NCBI RefSeq assembly: GCF_041262585.1
Contig: NZ_JBGCBZ010000002.1
Location: 1 to 64,000 of the forward strand
Direction: 5' to 3'
Source of the DNA: JAOEGB01 sp041262585
GTDB lineage: Bacteria; Actinomycetota; Actinomycetes; Streptosporangiales; Streptosporangiaceae
DNA: 64,000 bases
Each line of letters begins with the position of its first letter. Position 1 is the first letter of the stretch. Both the position numbers and the translations under genes were made by a program. This document shows, piece by piece, positions 41,016 through 50,382 of the stretch. The notes under the pieces were generated by a model. It did no database searches. It was not told the DNA's origin and saw nothing but the letters and a program-made list of their open reading frames with translations.

Positions 41016-42612
41016 TCATGACTCCTGCGGAACCTGTAGCGCAGCCAGATTGTCGCGCGTTATCCGCGTGTAAGGGTGATCACAACCGAGCACCCTTTCC
41101 ATCTCCGTGATCGTCTGCTTGTAGAGCGCGGTCGCCCCATCCAGCCTGCCCGCCGACCGATACGCCCCCGCGAGATTGCTCTTGGACATCAGCGTGTCCG
41201 GGTGATCCGCCCCGAGCACCCGCTCCCGGTCCGCCAGCGTGCGCTCGTGCAACCCGATCGCCTCGTCCGACCTCCCCGCCGACCCGTAGGCATTCGCCAG
41301 GTTGTTCTGCGACATCAGCGTGCAGGTATGGTCCGCACCAAGCACCCGCTCCCGGTCCGCCAAGGTCCGCTCGTGCAACCCGATCGCCTCATCCAGCCTG
41401 CCCGCCGACCAATACGCCCCCGCGAGATTGCTCTTCGAGGTCAGCGTGTCCGGGTGATCGGCACCCAACAGGCGATCCTGATCTGCCAGCGTCCGTTCGT
41501 GCAACCCGATCGCCTCGTCCAGCCTGCCCGCTGACCGGTACGCATAAGCCAGATTGTTCCGCGACATCAGCGTGTCCTGATGATCTATCCCGAGCACCCG
41601 CTCCCGGTCCGCCAAGGTCCGCTCGTGCAGCCCGATCGCCTCATCCAGCCTGCCCGCCGACCGATACGCACGGCTGGGCGTAGCTCAACCGAGGCGGGCC
41701 GACGATGCGGGTGGCAGCCAACGCCAGTGCCAGGGGCAGGTGATCCACCTCGTCGATGAGCGCCCGGGCACCGGGACCGTCGGCCGGGCCCACTCGCTCA
41801 TGGAGGAACGCCAGAGCCTCGTCGGTGGTGAAGCGGTCCACGGGGACCATGTCGGCCAGGGTGCCGAACTCCTGACGATTGGTGGTGATGAGCACCTGAG
41901 CATGGCCGACAGTCGGCAGATATTCGCTCAGCAGGTCGGGGTCCACGGCGTTGTCGAAAATAATGAGGTACGGCACGCGGCGGCCTTCGAGCCATTCCCG
42001 CACCCGATGCCCAGTACGGATGGAGTCCTCACCCAAGATGCGGATATTGAGCGCTTGGGCCATCGTGTCAAGACCGCTGAACAGTTGTTCCTGCGTTTCC
42101 GCCGTAAGCCAGGCGACCGGAACACCCGAGTCCAGCGACGATCGCGCATAAGCCGCGGCAAGCTGCGTTTTGCCGACTCCACGCGCTCCGGTGAGCGAAC
42201 ACACGGCCGCTGGACGACCTCCCGCCAGCGCCTCGCCGATTCGCTCCATCAGGTCGGTTCTCCACTGGAACGCCTTGGGCGCCCGAGGCAGATATCCGAT
42301 CAACGGCGGCACACCGGCAAGCTGCGCGGCTCCTACGTCCAATGCGAGCGGTGTGCCTTCGGGAGTGAATTGAGGTGGATCCGCCGGCGCTTTCTCCTCA
42401 GCGAGGTCAAGGCGTGAACGGCGGCCGACCCTCTCGGAGGCCTCCTTGCCGACCCAGAGACTCGTCGGAGTAGCCAGGACTCCGACCACCAGACCCACGA
42501 TGATGCCGGTCTCATCCAGTGCGAGGCCGTACACGTCGCAGACCCACCAGGAACCTATGGCGGCGAGCACTGGTAGGACCGTGGCGACCAGCACCCTCAG
42601 CGCCCGTCGCAC
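41016..42612 (-). pseudogene. NB-ARC/TPR (STAND) protein, internally deleted and out of frame
   Basis: The 5' part (42612-41641) encodes two membrane segments, then an NB-ARC-like ATPase with TGARGVGKTQLAAAY (Walker A) and YLIIFDNAVD (Walker B), up to GPPRLSYA. The 3' part (from about 41680 to 41016) encodes 42-residue TPR units (SAGRLDEAIGLHERTLADRE) in another frame, so translation ends at 41641. In intact homologues about 200 residues separate these parts. A deletion fusing them out of frame is inferred. The TPR units are nearly identical 126-bp tandem repeats. Confidence 0.7.
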
Positions 42613-42788
42613 TGTTCATCACCGCCCGGGAACCCGCCTGTATGCCGTGACAACGGGCTCGTGCGAGCCCAAGTTCCCCCCGACGTCAGCATAGGGCGGC
42701 GAGTCACCAAGGTGAAGGTCACCAACGGCGGGTCTCAGCCGGCCGGCGGCCCGGTCGTGGGCCGTTGCCGCAAGGGAGAGTCAGCCTG

Positions 42789-43463
42789 TCACGACGGCGG
42801 CAGGCCGAAGAGTGTGAAGAACCGCTGCCCCGCGGCCTGGTCCCCGGTCACCTCCAGGACCCCCGCGTCGACGGCCGACGCGACGGTCGCGTCAGTGAAG
42901 ATCAGGCTCAACAGCGTCGGGACGTCGGCGCGGGCGGTGGCGTCCACGTCCGCGCGCGCCCCTCGCACGACGCTGATCGACGCCGGCTCCACCTCGACAT
43001 CGAACGAGTCCACGCCGACGAGGAGACGGACGGCCATCGTCGGGACTCCGTCCGCGGGCGGGAGATAGAGCGCCTTCAGCAGCAGCATGAAGGCGTCGGT
43101 GCTCATGTCGGCACCGTCCTTCCCCTGGATGTGCGCTCCCCAGCGGGCCAGGGCGATCAGTACGGCCTCCAGTTGCCGTCCTCGCTCCGTGAGCTCGTAC
43201 ACGTGCGTGCTCACTGGCGGGCCGAGCTCCACCCGGCGCACGACGCCGTTCCCCTCCAGCTCCCTGAGTCGCTGGCTCAGCACGTTCTGGCTCGCCTTCG
43301 GCAAGCCGCCGCGCAGGTCCCTGAAGCGCTTGGGGCCGAACATCAACTCGCGGGCGATCAGCAGGGCCCACCGCTCACCGATGACGTCCATGGCGAGGGC
43401 GGCTCCACAGGCGTCCTCATAGCTCCTCTGCGACACAGATCGAGGATACGCACGAGCACTCAT
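42789..43463 (-). CDS. HxlR-type regulator with C-terminal SCP2-like domain
   Basis: A 224-residue protein. Residues 1-105 form an HxlR winged helix (IGERWALLIARELMFGPKRF, ALPKASQNVLSQRLRELE-like) and residues about 110-220 an SCP2/sterol-carrier-like domain (LLSLIFTDATVASAVDAG). ATG at 43463 was preferred; 43484 and 43517 are in frame but 43517 would overlap the divergent gene. Direct repeats GCACTCAT cover the start. It probably represses the divergent gene at 43508. Confidence 0.85.
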   Translation of the reverse strand: MSARAYPRSVSQRSYEDACGAALAMDVIGERWALLIARELMFGPKRFRDLRGGLPKASQNVLSQRLRELEGNGVVRRVELGPPVSTHVYELTERGRQLEAVLIALARWGAHIQGKDGADMSTDAFMLLLKALYLPPADGVPTMAVRLLVGVDSFDVEVEPASISVVRGARADVDATARADVPTLLSLIFTDATVASAVDAGVLEVTGDQAAGQRFFTLFGLPPS

Positions 43464-43484
43464 CAGTGCTACTCTCGCACTCAT
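43455..43484. promoter_or_regulatory. Candidate HxlR operator
   Basis: A palindrome AGCACT-catc-AGTGCT (43455-43470) overlaps the regulator start codon. The octamer GCACTCAT occurs at 43457 and 43477, exactly 20 bases apart, two helical turns. It lies in the short divergent region, as expected for an autorepressor site. Confidence 0.5.
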
Positions 43485-43507
43485 TGGTCCTAATCTAGGA
43501 GTAAGCA

Positions 43508-44230
43508 ATGGACGCACTGCTTGAAAAGGTGCTCGAAGCCCACGGCGGGCTCGACCGCTGGAAGAACCTCTCGACCATCAGCGCACGGATCACGTACGGT
43601 GGCCCATTCTGGGAGTTCAAGGGCCACGCCGACTTCGCCGGCGCCGACACCCTGGAGGCGAACCTCCAGGAGCAGCACTCCCGCCAGGTCCAGGAGTCGA
43701 CCGGCCGCACGGTCGTCTTCGACAAGAAGGCGAACCGGATCACCGTCACCGGAGCGGACGGCGAGATCATCGAGGCGCTCGACGACCCGCGCGCGAGCTT
43801 CGACGGCTACACCCCGGACACCAGGTGGAGCCTCGCGCGGATCGCCTACTTCCGCAGCTACGCCACCTGGCACTACCTGGTCGAGCCGTACGTCTTCACC
43901 TGGCCCGGCGTCGATGCGCATGAGGTGGAGCCGTGGACGGAGAACGGGCAGACCTGGCGCGTCCTCAGCGTGACCTTCCCCGACTCGATCGACACCCACT
44001 GCGAGACGCAGCTCTACTACTTCGACGAGGCCGGTCTGCTACGCCGGATGGACTACCAGCCCGTCGTCAACGGCCAGACGCCGGTCGCCCACTACATCCG
44101 CGAATCCCGGACGTTCGACGGGATCACGGTGCCGATCAAGCGGCACATCCACGTCCGTAACGAGGATCGGACACCGGACCTGTCGTGGATCCCGATCACA
44201 CTGGACCTCGGCGAGGTCAGGTTCAGCTGA
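43508..44230 (+). CDS. Hypothetical protein, divergent from HxlR regulator
   Basis: A 240-residue protein with no signal peptide and a beta-rich pattern (TISARITYGGPFWEFKGHAD, RITVTGADGEIIEALDD, YYFDEAGLLRRMDYQPVV). This resembles a LolA/lipoprotein-like fold without export signal. Ribosome site AGGAG precedes the ATG. Regulated probably by the divergent HxlR protein. Function unknown. Confidence 0.85.
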   Translation: MDALLEKVLEAHGGLDRWKNLSTISARITYGGPFWEFKGHADFAGADTLEANLQEQHSRQVQESTGRTVVFDKKANRITVTGADGEIIEALDDPRASFDGYTPDTRWSLARIAYFRSYATWHYLVEPYVFTWPGVDAHEVEPWTENGQTWRVLSVTFPDSIDTHCETQLYYFDEAGLLRRMDYQPVVNGQTPVAHYIRESRTFDGITVPIKRHIHVRNEDRTPDLSWIPITLDLGEVRFS

Positions 44231-44241
44231 CGGGCTGACGC

Positions 44242-44260
44242 CGGCCTCGCGAGCAGGCCG
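44242..44260 (+). terminator. Hairpin after the hypothetical gene
   Basis: CGGCCT-cgcgagc-AGGCCG, a 6-bp stem eleven bases after the stop codon at 44230. Weak evidence. Confidence 0.4.
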
Positions 44261-44468
44261 CGCGCGAGACTCGAACAACTCCTCGTACTGCCCGAGGTCG
44301 AAACCGAACAGCGGGAACGACTCCGTGAAGGAAACCACGGCCGAGGATGATCTCGGCCCGGCCCTGGGACACACCGACAGCCTCGGACCGACGCCTCCTT
44401 GCCACCGTTTGGGCGCTTTCATATGGTGTCGGGAAAGCGGTTTCCGAGGCGGCGCGGAAGAGGACAGC

Positions 44469-46073
44469 ATGGAACAGGCCGAGGTTCTGATCATCGGTGC
44501 CGGGGCGTCGGGCGGTGTCGCGGCCGCCGCGCTCGCGGACGCGGGTTTCGATGTGCTGTGCCTCGAACAGGGCACGTGGCCCGACCGGGCCGACTTCCCC
44601 GCGCAACGGATGACCTACGAGCTCGAGGCCCGCAAACAGTGGTCGGGCAGCCCGAACGTACGGCGGAACGCCGCCGACTACCCGATCGACGACGGCGACT
44701 CCGACATCGTGCCGCTCATGTACGCCGGTGTCGGCGGCAGCATGACCCTCTATGCGGCGGACTGGCCCCGGCTCCTGCCGTCCGACTTCCGGGTCCGGTC
44801 GCTCGACGGCGTCGCCGACGACTGGCCGCTGCGCTACGCGGACCTGCGGCCCTATTACGAGCGCACCGACGTGGCCTTCGGGGTCTCCGGTGCCGGCGGC
44901 GACCCGGCCTACCCGGATGGGGCGGAACCGCCGCTGCCGCCCCTGCCCATCGGGCAGACCGGGCTGCGGATGGCCCGCGCGCACGACCGGCTCGGCTGGC
45001 ACTGGTGGCCGGCGGCGCAGGCCGTGCTGTCGGCTCCCTACGCCGGACGCCGGCCGTGCGTCCAGTACGGCGCGTGCATGCAGGGCTGCCCCGAAGGCGC
45101 CAAGGCGTCGACCGACCTGACCCACTGGCCGGCCGCCATCGGCAGGGGCACCCGGCTCATCACGGAGGCGCGGGTGGCCCGCATCCTCGTCTCGCGCCAG
45201 GGCCTGGCGACCGGCGCGGAGTTCGTCCGTCCCGACGGGTCGTGGGACATCGCGCGCGCCGACGTCGTCATCCTGGCGGCCAACGCGGTGGGCACGCCCC
45301 GGATCCTGCTCAACTCCGCGTCGCCGCTTCACCCGCAGGGCCTGGCCAACTCCAGCGGCCTGGTGGGGCGGCGGCTGATGGTGCACCCGTTCGCGAACGT
45401 CCTGGGCTACTTCGACGACGACATGGCCAGCTGGAACGGGCACGTCGGCGCCAAAATCACCTGCTATGAGTTCTACGAGACCGACCCGGACCGCGACTTC
45501 GTGCGGGGCGCCAAGTGGAGCCTGGCGCCGACGGGTGGGCCCCTGAACGCCGCACTGCCCACGCGAGCCGGCGAGGACGCCTGGGGGCCGGAGCACCACG
45601 AACACGTGCGCCGCCACCTCGGCCGGACGATCAGCTGGGGCATCTTCGGCGAGGACCTGCCGGACGAGTCGAACGCCGTCGAGCTCGACTCATCGCTCAC
45701 CGACTCCTCCGGCATCCCGGCCCCGAAGATCACCTACAAGGTCGGCGCGAACTCGCGGCGGCTGCTGGACTTCCACATCGCGCGCGCCACCGAGTCGCTG
45801 CGCGAGGCCGGCGCCTATGACATCGCCACGGAGTCGCTGATGCGCTACTCCGGCTGGCACCTCCTCGGCACGGCCCGGATGGGCACCGACCCTGCGACCT
45901 CCGTGGTCGACGAGTTCGGCCGGAGCCATGACGTGCCGAACCTCTACCTGATGGACGGCAGCGTGTTCGTCACATCGGGCGGCGTTAACCCGACGAGCAC
46001 CATCGTGGCGCTCGCCCTGCGGTCGGCCGAGCACCTGATCGCCAACCGCAGGCAGCAGCGGATCCCCGCCTGA
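44469..46073 (+). CDS. GMC-family oxidoreductase with cysteine cluster
   Basis: A 534-residue flavoprotein with the FAD motif IIGAGASGG (residues 8-16), GVGGSMTLYAADW, and the C-terminal GWHLLGTARMG and GGVNPTSTI that carry the His/Asn active-site pair. Three cysteines, C197-x5-C203-x3-C207 (CVQYGACMQGC), match the Fe-S-type cluster motif of bacterial sugar or alcohol GMC dehydrogenases. No signal peptide. The subunit at 46102 follows by 28 bases. It probably oxidises an alcohol or sugar. Confidence 0.92.
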   Translation: MEQAEVLIIGAGASGGVAAAALADAGFDVLCLEQGTWPDRADFPAQRMTYELEARKQWSGSPNVRRNAADYPIDDGDSDIVPLMYAGVGGSMTLYAADWPRLLPSDFRVRSLDGVADDWPLRYADLRPYYERTDVAFGVSGAGGDPAYPDGAEPPLPPLPIGQTGLRMARAHDRLGWHWWPAAQAVLSAPYAGRRPCVQYGACMQGCPEGAKASTDLTHWPAAIGRGTRLITEARVARILVSRQGLATGAEFVRPDGSWDIARADVVILAANAVGTPRILLNSASPLHPQGLANSSGLVGRRLMVHPFANVLGYFDDDMASWNGHVGAKITCYEFYETDPDRDFVRGAKWSLAPTGGPLNAALPTRAGEDAWGPEHHEHVRRHLGRTISWGIFGEDLPDESNAVELDSSLTDSSGIPAPKITYKVGANSRRLLDFHIARATESLREAGAYDIATESLMRYSGWHLLGTARMGTDPATSVVDEFGRSHDVPNLYLMDGSVFVTSGGVNPTSTIVALALRSAEHLIANRRQQRIPA

Positions 46074-46101
46074 TGGCGGGACGAGTGAAGGAGGCTGCGA
46101 A

Positions 46102-46566
46102 ATGACCGCAGATGCGGTTTCCGTTGACGTCGCCGGCCCCGGTGGGATCGGCGACGCCGGACCGGCCGTACCGGACGAGTGCCGTGACTGGCTGCGGCGC
46201 GTCGCCGACCTGCTGATCCCCGCGTCGGAGACCATGCCCGCCGCGAGTGAGGCGGGCGTCGCCGGCCGTCAGCTCGACGTGGTGCTCAGGAGCCGGCCGG
46301 ACCTGACCCACCATCTGCTGCGGGCATGGACGCTCACCGTCGACGCCGATCCGCCGGAGATCATGGCCGAGCTGGGGGCACTCGATCCCGCCGCCCACGA
46401 CGCCCTCTGCCTGATCATCGCCGGGGGCTATTACACCAACCCGCGTGTCCGCGGGCTGCTCGGGTACACCGGCCAGCAGCCGCACGTCGTCGGCGTCGCC
46501 GAGGACATCGATGAGGAACTGCTGGCACGCGTGATCGAGCGCGGCCCGCGCTACCGCGAGGCCTGA
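46102..46566 (+). CDS. Gluconate 2-dehydrogenase subunit 3-like protein
   Basis: A 154-residue helical protein (CRDWLRRVADLLIPASETMP, then LDPAAHDALCLIIAGGYY) of the kind that partners GMC dehydrogenases as their small subunit. No Tat signal is seen, unlike many homologues, so the complex may remain in the cytoplasm. Confidence 0.82.
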   Translation: MTADAVSVDVAGPGGIGDAGPAVPDECRDWLRRVADLLIPASETMPAASEAGVAGRQLDVVLRSRPDLTHHLLRAWTLTVDADPPEIMAELGALDPAAHDALCLIIAGGYYTNPRVRGLLGYTGQQPHVVGVAEDIDEELLARVIERGPRYREA

Positions 46567-46590
46567 GTCATGTCTGACACTCCCTGACAG

Positions 46591-46606
46591 CCGCCGCCCG
46601 CGGCGG
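46591..46606 (+). terminator. GC hairpin between the small subunit and ALDH genes
   Basis: CCGCCG-cccg-CGGCGG, 24 bases after the stop at 46566. No U-tract. It may limit read-through into the aldehyde dehydrogenase gene. Confidence 0.3.
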
Positions 46607-46682
46607 GGGAACGGCCCCGCCCCCGGCACACCGCTCCTCCCTTTCACCACACCGCGGCACCGACATCCCGGCAAGGACTGAT

Positions 46683-48176
46683 ATGACCAGCGAGACCCAG
46701 ACCCAGACCCAGACCGAGACCGAGCCCCAGACCCGCACCGTCGACACCGTCAATCCGGCCACCGGGCGCCCTCTGCGTTCGTACCCCGCGTTCTCCGACG
46801 AGCAGATCGACCAGGCGCTGGCCGACGCGTACGGCACGGCGCGTGCCTGGCGCGGTGTCGCCGTCGAGGAGCGTGCGAGGCGTCTCGGCGCGGTCGCGGG
46901 CGTTCTCCGGTCGCGCCGGGAGGAGCTCGCCGGGCTCATCACCGCGGAGATGGGCAAACCGCTGCCCGAGGCGCTGGCGGAGATCGACAAGTGCGCCTGG
47001 CAGTGTGACCAGTACGCCACGTCGGGAGCGGAGCTCCTGAAGCCCGAGCACATCGAGACCGCGGCGGAATCGAGCTACATCGTCTACGAACCGCTGGGTG
47101 TCGTGCTCGCGGTGATGCCGTGGAACTTCCCGTTCTGGCAGCTTTTCCGGTTCGCCGTCCCGGCGATGCTGGCGGGCAACACCGTGCTGCTGAAGCACTC
47201 GCCGAACGTCACGGGCTCCGCCCTGGCGATCGAGGAGGTCTTCGCGGCGGAGTTGCCGCCCGGGGTGCTGCGCACGCTCGTCGTGCACGAGAGCGACGTC
47301 CCGGCCGTGGCCGACCGCCTCATCGCCGACAGCAGGGTCGCCGCCGTGACCCTCACCGGGTCGACCCGTGCGGGCGGCCACGTGGCGGCGGCGGCCGGTA
47401 AGGCGCTGAAGAAGAGCGTGCTCGAACTCGGCGGCTCCGACCCGTTCGTGGTGCTCGCGGACGCGGACCTGCGGACGGCCGCGGTGCACGCGGCGAAGTC
47501 CCGTCTGATGTGCGCCGGTCAGACGTGCATCGCGGCCAAGCGGGTGATCGTGCACGCGGACGTCGCCGACGAGTTCGAGCGCCTCTTCGTCGACGCCATC
47601 GCCGCCGCGACCGTCGGCGACCCGACGGCCGAAGGCACGAGCGTGGGGCCGCTCGCCCGCGCGGACCTCCTCGACCACCTGGAGCGCCAGGTGCGGGAGT
47701 CGGTCGCGCAGGGCGCGAAGGTGCTGTGCGGCGGCGAGCGGATGGACGGCGACGGCAACTTCTTCGCGCCGACGGTCCTGACCAACGTGACGCGGGACAT
47801 GCCGGTCTTCAGCGAGGAGACCTTCGGCCCGGTGGCCGCCCTGATCCGCGTCCAGGACGACGAGGAGGCCATCGCCGTGGCGAACGACACAGAGTACGGC
47901 CTGGCGGCCAGTGTCTGGAGCCGCGACGTCGAGCACGCCCTCGCGGTCGGCGGCCGGATCGAATCCGGGTGCCTGTTCGTGAACTCGTTCGTCTCCTCCG
48001 ACCCGAGGGTGCCGTTCGGCGGCATCAAGCGCAGCGGGTACGGCCGGGAGTTGGGGGCGGCCGGCGTCCGCGAGTTCACCAACGTGCGAAGCGTCTGGAT
48101 CGCGCCCACCGCCACCCCGCAACCCGCCACCCCGCAGCCCTCCACCCCGCAGCCCTCCACCGCCGCGACGGAGTGA
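46683..48176 (+). CDS. NAD(P)-dependent aldehyde dehydrogenase (succinate-semialdehyde type)
   Basis: A 497-residue aldehyde dehydrogenase with MPWNFPFWQLFRFAVPA, the Glu motif LELGGSDPF and catalytic Cys near residue 281 (GQTCIAAKR). It resembles the SSADH group (GabD-like). The ends are odd: a TQTQTQTETEP start and a PQPATPQPSTPQPST tail, both low-complexity tandem DNA repeats. It probably oxidises the aldehyde from the GMC enzyme. Strong hairpins follow. Confidence 0.93.
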   Translation: MTSETQTQTQTETEPQTRTVDTVNPATGRPLRSYPAFSDEQIDQALADAYGTARAWRGVAVEERARRLGAVAGVLRSRREELAGLITAEMGKPLPEALAEIDKCAWQCDQYATSGAELLKPEHIETAAESSYIVYEPLGVVLAVMPWNFPFWQLFRFAVPAMLAGNTVLLKHSPNVTGSALAIEEVFAAELPPGVLRTLVVHESDVPAVADRLIADSRVAAVTLTGSTRAGGHVAAAAGKALKKSVLELGGSDPFVVLADADLRTAAVHAAKSRLMCAGQTCIAAKRVIVHADVADEFERLFVDAIAAATVGDPTAEGTSVGPLARADLLDHLERQVRESVAQGAKVLCGGERMDGDGNFFAPTVLTNVTRDMPVFSEETFGPVAALIRVQDDEEAIAVANDTEYGLAASVWSRDVEHALAVGGRIESGCLFVNSFVSSDPRVPFGGIKRSGYGRELGAAGVREFTNVRSVWIAPTATPQPATPQPSTPQPSTAATE

Positions 48177-48189
48177 CCGGCCCCGTCGC

Positions 48190-48231
48190 ACCGCCGGGCC
48201 GTACGCGTCCCGGAGAGTACGGCCCGGCGGT
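48190..48231. terminator. Strong bidirectional terminator 1
   Basis: A perfect 15-bp stem, ACCGCCGGGCCGTAC / GTACGGCCCGGCGGT, with a 12-base loop between the convergent ALDH and chitinase genes. Confidence 0.85.
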
Positions 48232-48283
48232 CAGGACGGCGCGCCGCGTGCGGCCCGGCGTTGGGATGGTCGCCGGACGCACG

Positions 48284-48313
48284 CCCGGCCACCGCCTCGT
48301 GACGGTGGCCGGG
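48284..48313. terminator. Bidirectional terminator 2
   Basis: An 11-bp perfect stem, CCCGGCCACCG / CGGTGGCCGGG, 8-base loop, 18 bases before the chitinase stop (minus strand). It is tandem with terminator 1. Confidence 0.8.
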
Positions 48314-48331
48314 GCTGCTACGACGAGCTGA

Positions 48332-49711
48332 TCAGAAACCGGCGGTTATGCGGGTGAAGTCCCAGTTGTTACCGGACAGGCCGCTGCAGGTCTCCTGAAG
48401 GCCGCCGCCCGCGCACGGACGGTCCCGGTTGACCGACCAGAACGCGAGACGGGTGAGGCCCTTGGAGTTGGCCCAGTCACGGATCTGCGTCCAGGTCGAC
48501 TGGGTGGTGACCTCCCCCTGGTCGGACAGGCCGTTCATGCCGGAGATGCCCATGTGCGCGTACGCCTGGGCGTCGGTCCAGCCCCACGCGTTCTTGAGCG
48601 CGGTCTTCAGTCCCTCGGCCGCGTTGACCGTGCTCTGGTACATGTTCGCGCCGCCGCCGAAGTCGAACGGCATGATCGTGTAGTTGTCGATGGGCACGTT
48701 GAGCGCCCGGGACTGGTTGATCAGCCGGATGCCGTCGCCGCCAGGCCCGCTGGTGCTCGTGCCGAAGGTGAGGGCGACCTTGACGTTGGGGTTGTTCTGC
48801 TTGACGATCTTCAGGCCGCCCAGGATGCGGTCCTGGACCGTGTAGTTCGAGAACTCGTCGGTGTTCTCGATGTCGAAGTCCACCACGGCGGGGCCGACGG
48901 CGTTGATGACCTGCTGCACCGCGCCGGCGAAGGCGGAGGACGACGAACAGTTCGGGCCGAGCTTGTTGCCCGACCAGCCGCCGAAGGAGACCTGGACGCT
49001 GCCGCCCGCCCCCTTGATCGACGAGATCGTCTGCGCGTCCACGCCCCCCGTAAGCGGACGGGAGCCGTCCCACATCGGCGTGCAGCCTCCCCCGGAGAGG
49101 ATGAACGCCATGGTGAAGGACTTGACCCCGGTGGCGCTCATCACCGAGGTGGCGCTGGGCGGGCTGCCCCAGCCCATGTAGAGGTACGGCGCGCCGGGCA
49201 TCTTGCCGGGCGGGGGTGGCGGCGGCGGGGTGGTACCGCTGGGCAGCGTCCACCGCTGGTTGGCCCCGGCGAAGCAGTCCCAGAGCTGGAGCGGGGTTCC
49301 GTCGGCCGAGCTGGGTCCGGTGGCGTCCAGGCACTTGCCGAGAGCGCGCAGGGTGCCGTCGGAGCCGGCCGTCCAGTTCTGCGCCGCCGTGCCGTTGCAG
49401 TCCCAGATCTGCACCTTGGTGCCGTTGGCGCTGCTGGCGGCGGCGACGTCCAGGCACTTGCCGAGCGCCCGGATAGTGCCGTCGGTATCCACGGTCCACT
49501 GCTGGGCGCCGGTGCCGTTGCAGGTGTAGAGCTGCACCTGGGTCCCGTTGGCGCTGCTGGCGGCGGCCACGTCGACGCACTTGCCGCCGTAGCCGGTGAT
49601 CTGTCCTGTGGCCGCCCACGCGGGGACGACGCCGGTCACGACGAGGGACAGGGCGGCCACCAGCGCGCCCACGAGGAGACGCAGGTGGCGGCCGGAGTGT
49701 TGCGATTTCAT
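48332..49711 (-). CDS. Secreted chitinase (GH18) with N-terminal ricin-type lectin domain
   Basis: A 459-residue secreted protein: a signal peptide (RLLVGALVAALSLVVTGVVP, cleavage after PAWA), a ricin-B lectin (about 35-160) with three units of GKCLDVAAASSANGT and QxW, a Pro-rich linker and a GH18 domain (about 175-455). The catalytic DxxDxDxE motif is recognisable as VDFDIENTDE. ATG at 49711 was chosen for the signal; the frame to 49912 has no ribosome site. Likely degrades chitin-like polymers outside the cell. Confidence 0.93.
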   Translation of the reverse strand: MKSQHSGRHLRLLVGALVAALSLVVTGVVPAWAATGQITGYGGKCVDVAAASSANGTQVQLYTCNGTGAQQWTVDTDGTIRALGKCLDVAAASSANGTKVQIWDCNGTAAQNWTAGSDGTLRALGKCLDATGPSSADGTPLQLWDCFAGANQRWTLPSGTTPPPPPPPGKMPGAPYLYMGWGSPPSATSVMSATGVKSFTMAFILSGGGCTPMWDGSRPLTGGVDAQTISSIKGAGGSVQVSFGGWSGNKLGPNCSSSSAFAGAVQQVINAVGPAVVDFDIENTDEFSNYTVQDRILGGLKIVKQNNPNVKVALTFGTSTSGPGGDGIRLINQSRALNVPIDNYTIMPFDFGGGANMYQSTVNAAEGLKTALKNAWGWTDAQAYAHMGISGMNGLSDQGEVTTQSTWTQIRDWANSKGLTRLAFWSVNRDRPCAGGGLQETCSGLSGNNWDFTRITAGF

Positions 49712-50382
49712 GGGGGGCGTGTCTCTTTCTTCGAGAGAGGCTTGACTTGAACTAACCTCCGAATTAAGGGCCTGAGAACCTCCCTTGGTCCGCCTTCCCG
49801 CAGGCCGTGACGGGCGGCCCCGATACTGACAGGAAGGTTTCTTATTTATTTTATGATCTGAATTTAAGGCTGGCCGGGCACGGTGAGTCAAGAGGCAAGT
49901 TGCCGGCCGCACTGCCGGTCAGGTTGGATCTCGGTTCTGCCGGGGTCGGAGCCTCCGTGCCCGCCGGCACCGACTGAGGGGCGGATCCTCGATCCCGGCC
50001 ACTGGGCCCCTGAGCCGATCCGGGCGACGCCCGGGGCCTCTCGGAACCAGCCCACCCGGTGCGCCGGGCGGGCCTCCACTCCGGCCAAGGCAGAAATCAA
50101 TCCCTCGGCCGAACACTTCAACCGGCCACGCCAAGATCCAAAAAAAACAGCGGTTAGCATCGCTAATCCTCAGCGCAATATTGGCGCGCGCTTATCGTCT
50201 GGACACTGCATCCGGCGCCCGTGAGACTCGCAGCACAGTGATTGCCCTCAGCCGCGGCGGATGGAAATTCGACAGCACAACGGTCTATCACTTGTTGCAG
50301 CACCCCGAAAAGCGCGACCCCCCGGTCCGGAGTGGCACACCCAAACTGGGATACCACGCCGGGAAGCAAGGAAAGGCAAGCG
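49712..50382. other. Divergent intergenic region, 670 bases
   Basis: No convincing gene. It contains an AT-rich block at about 49840-49868 (ttatttattttatgatctg) probably part of the chitinase promoter. AACCTCC occurs at 49754 and 49777, and GAATTAAGG at 49761 recurs as GAATTTAAGG at 49860. Toward the importer genes are TTAGC-atc-GCTAA (50154-50166) and GCGCAATATTGGCGC (50173-50187), possible operator sites. Confidence 0.45.

Noticed and set aside
40781..41110. A plus-strand gene starting MAGTININSIIRGRF
   Set aside because: No ribosome site, runs into the antisense of the TPR gene, and composition is not coding-like.
41016..41680. Regular 126-bp repeats
   Set aside because: They encode TPR units; not CRISPR and not a satellite.
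46644..48191. 515-residue minus-strand open frame
   Set aside because: Complement of the aldehyde dehydrogenase at 46683-48176; low-complexity RGGG content and no motif.
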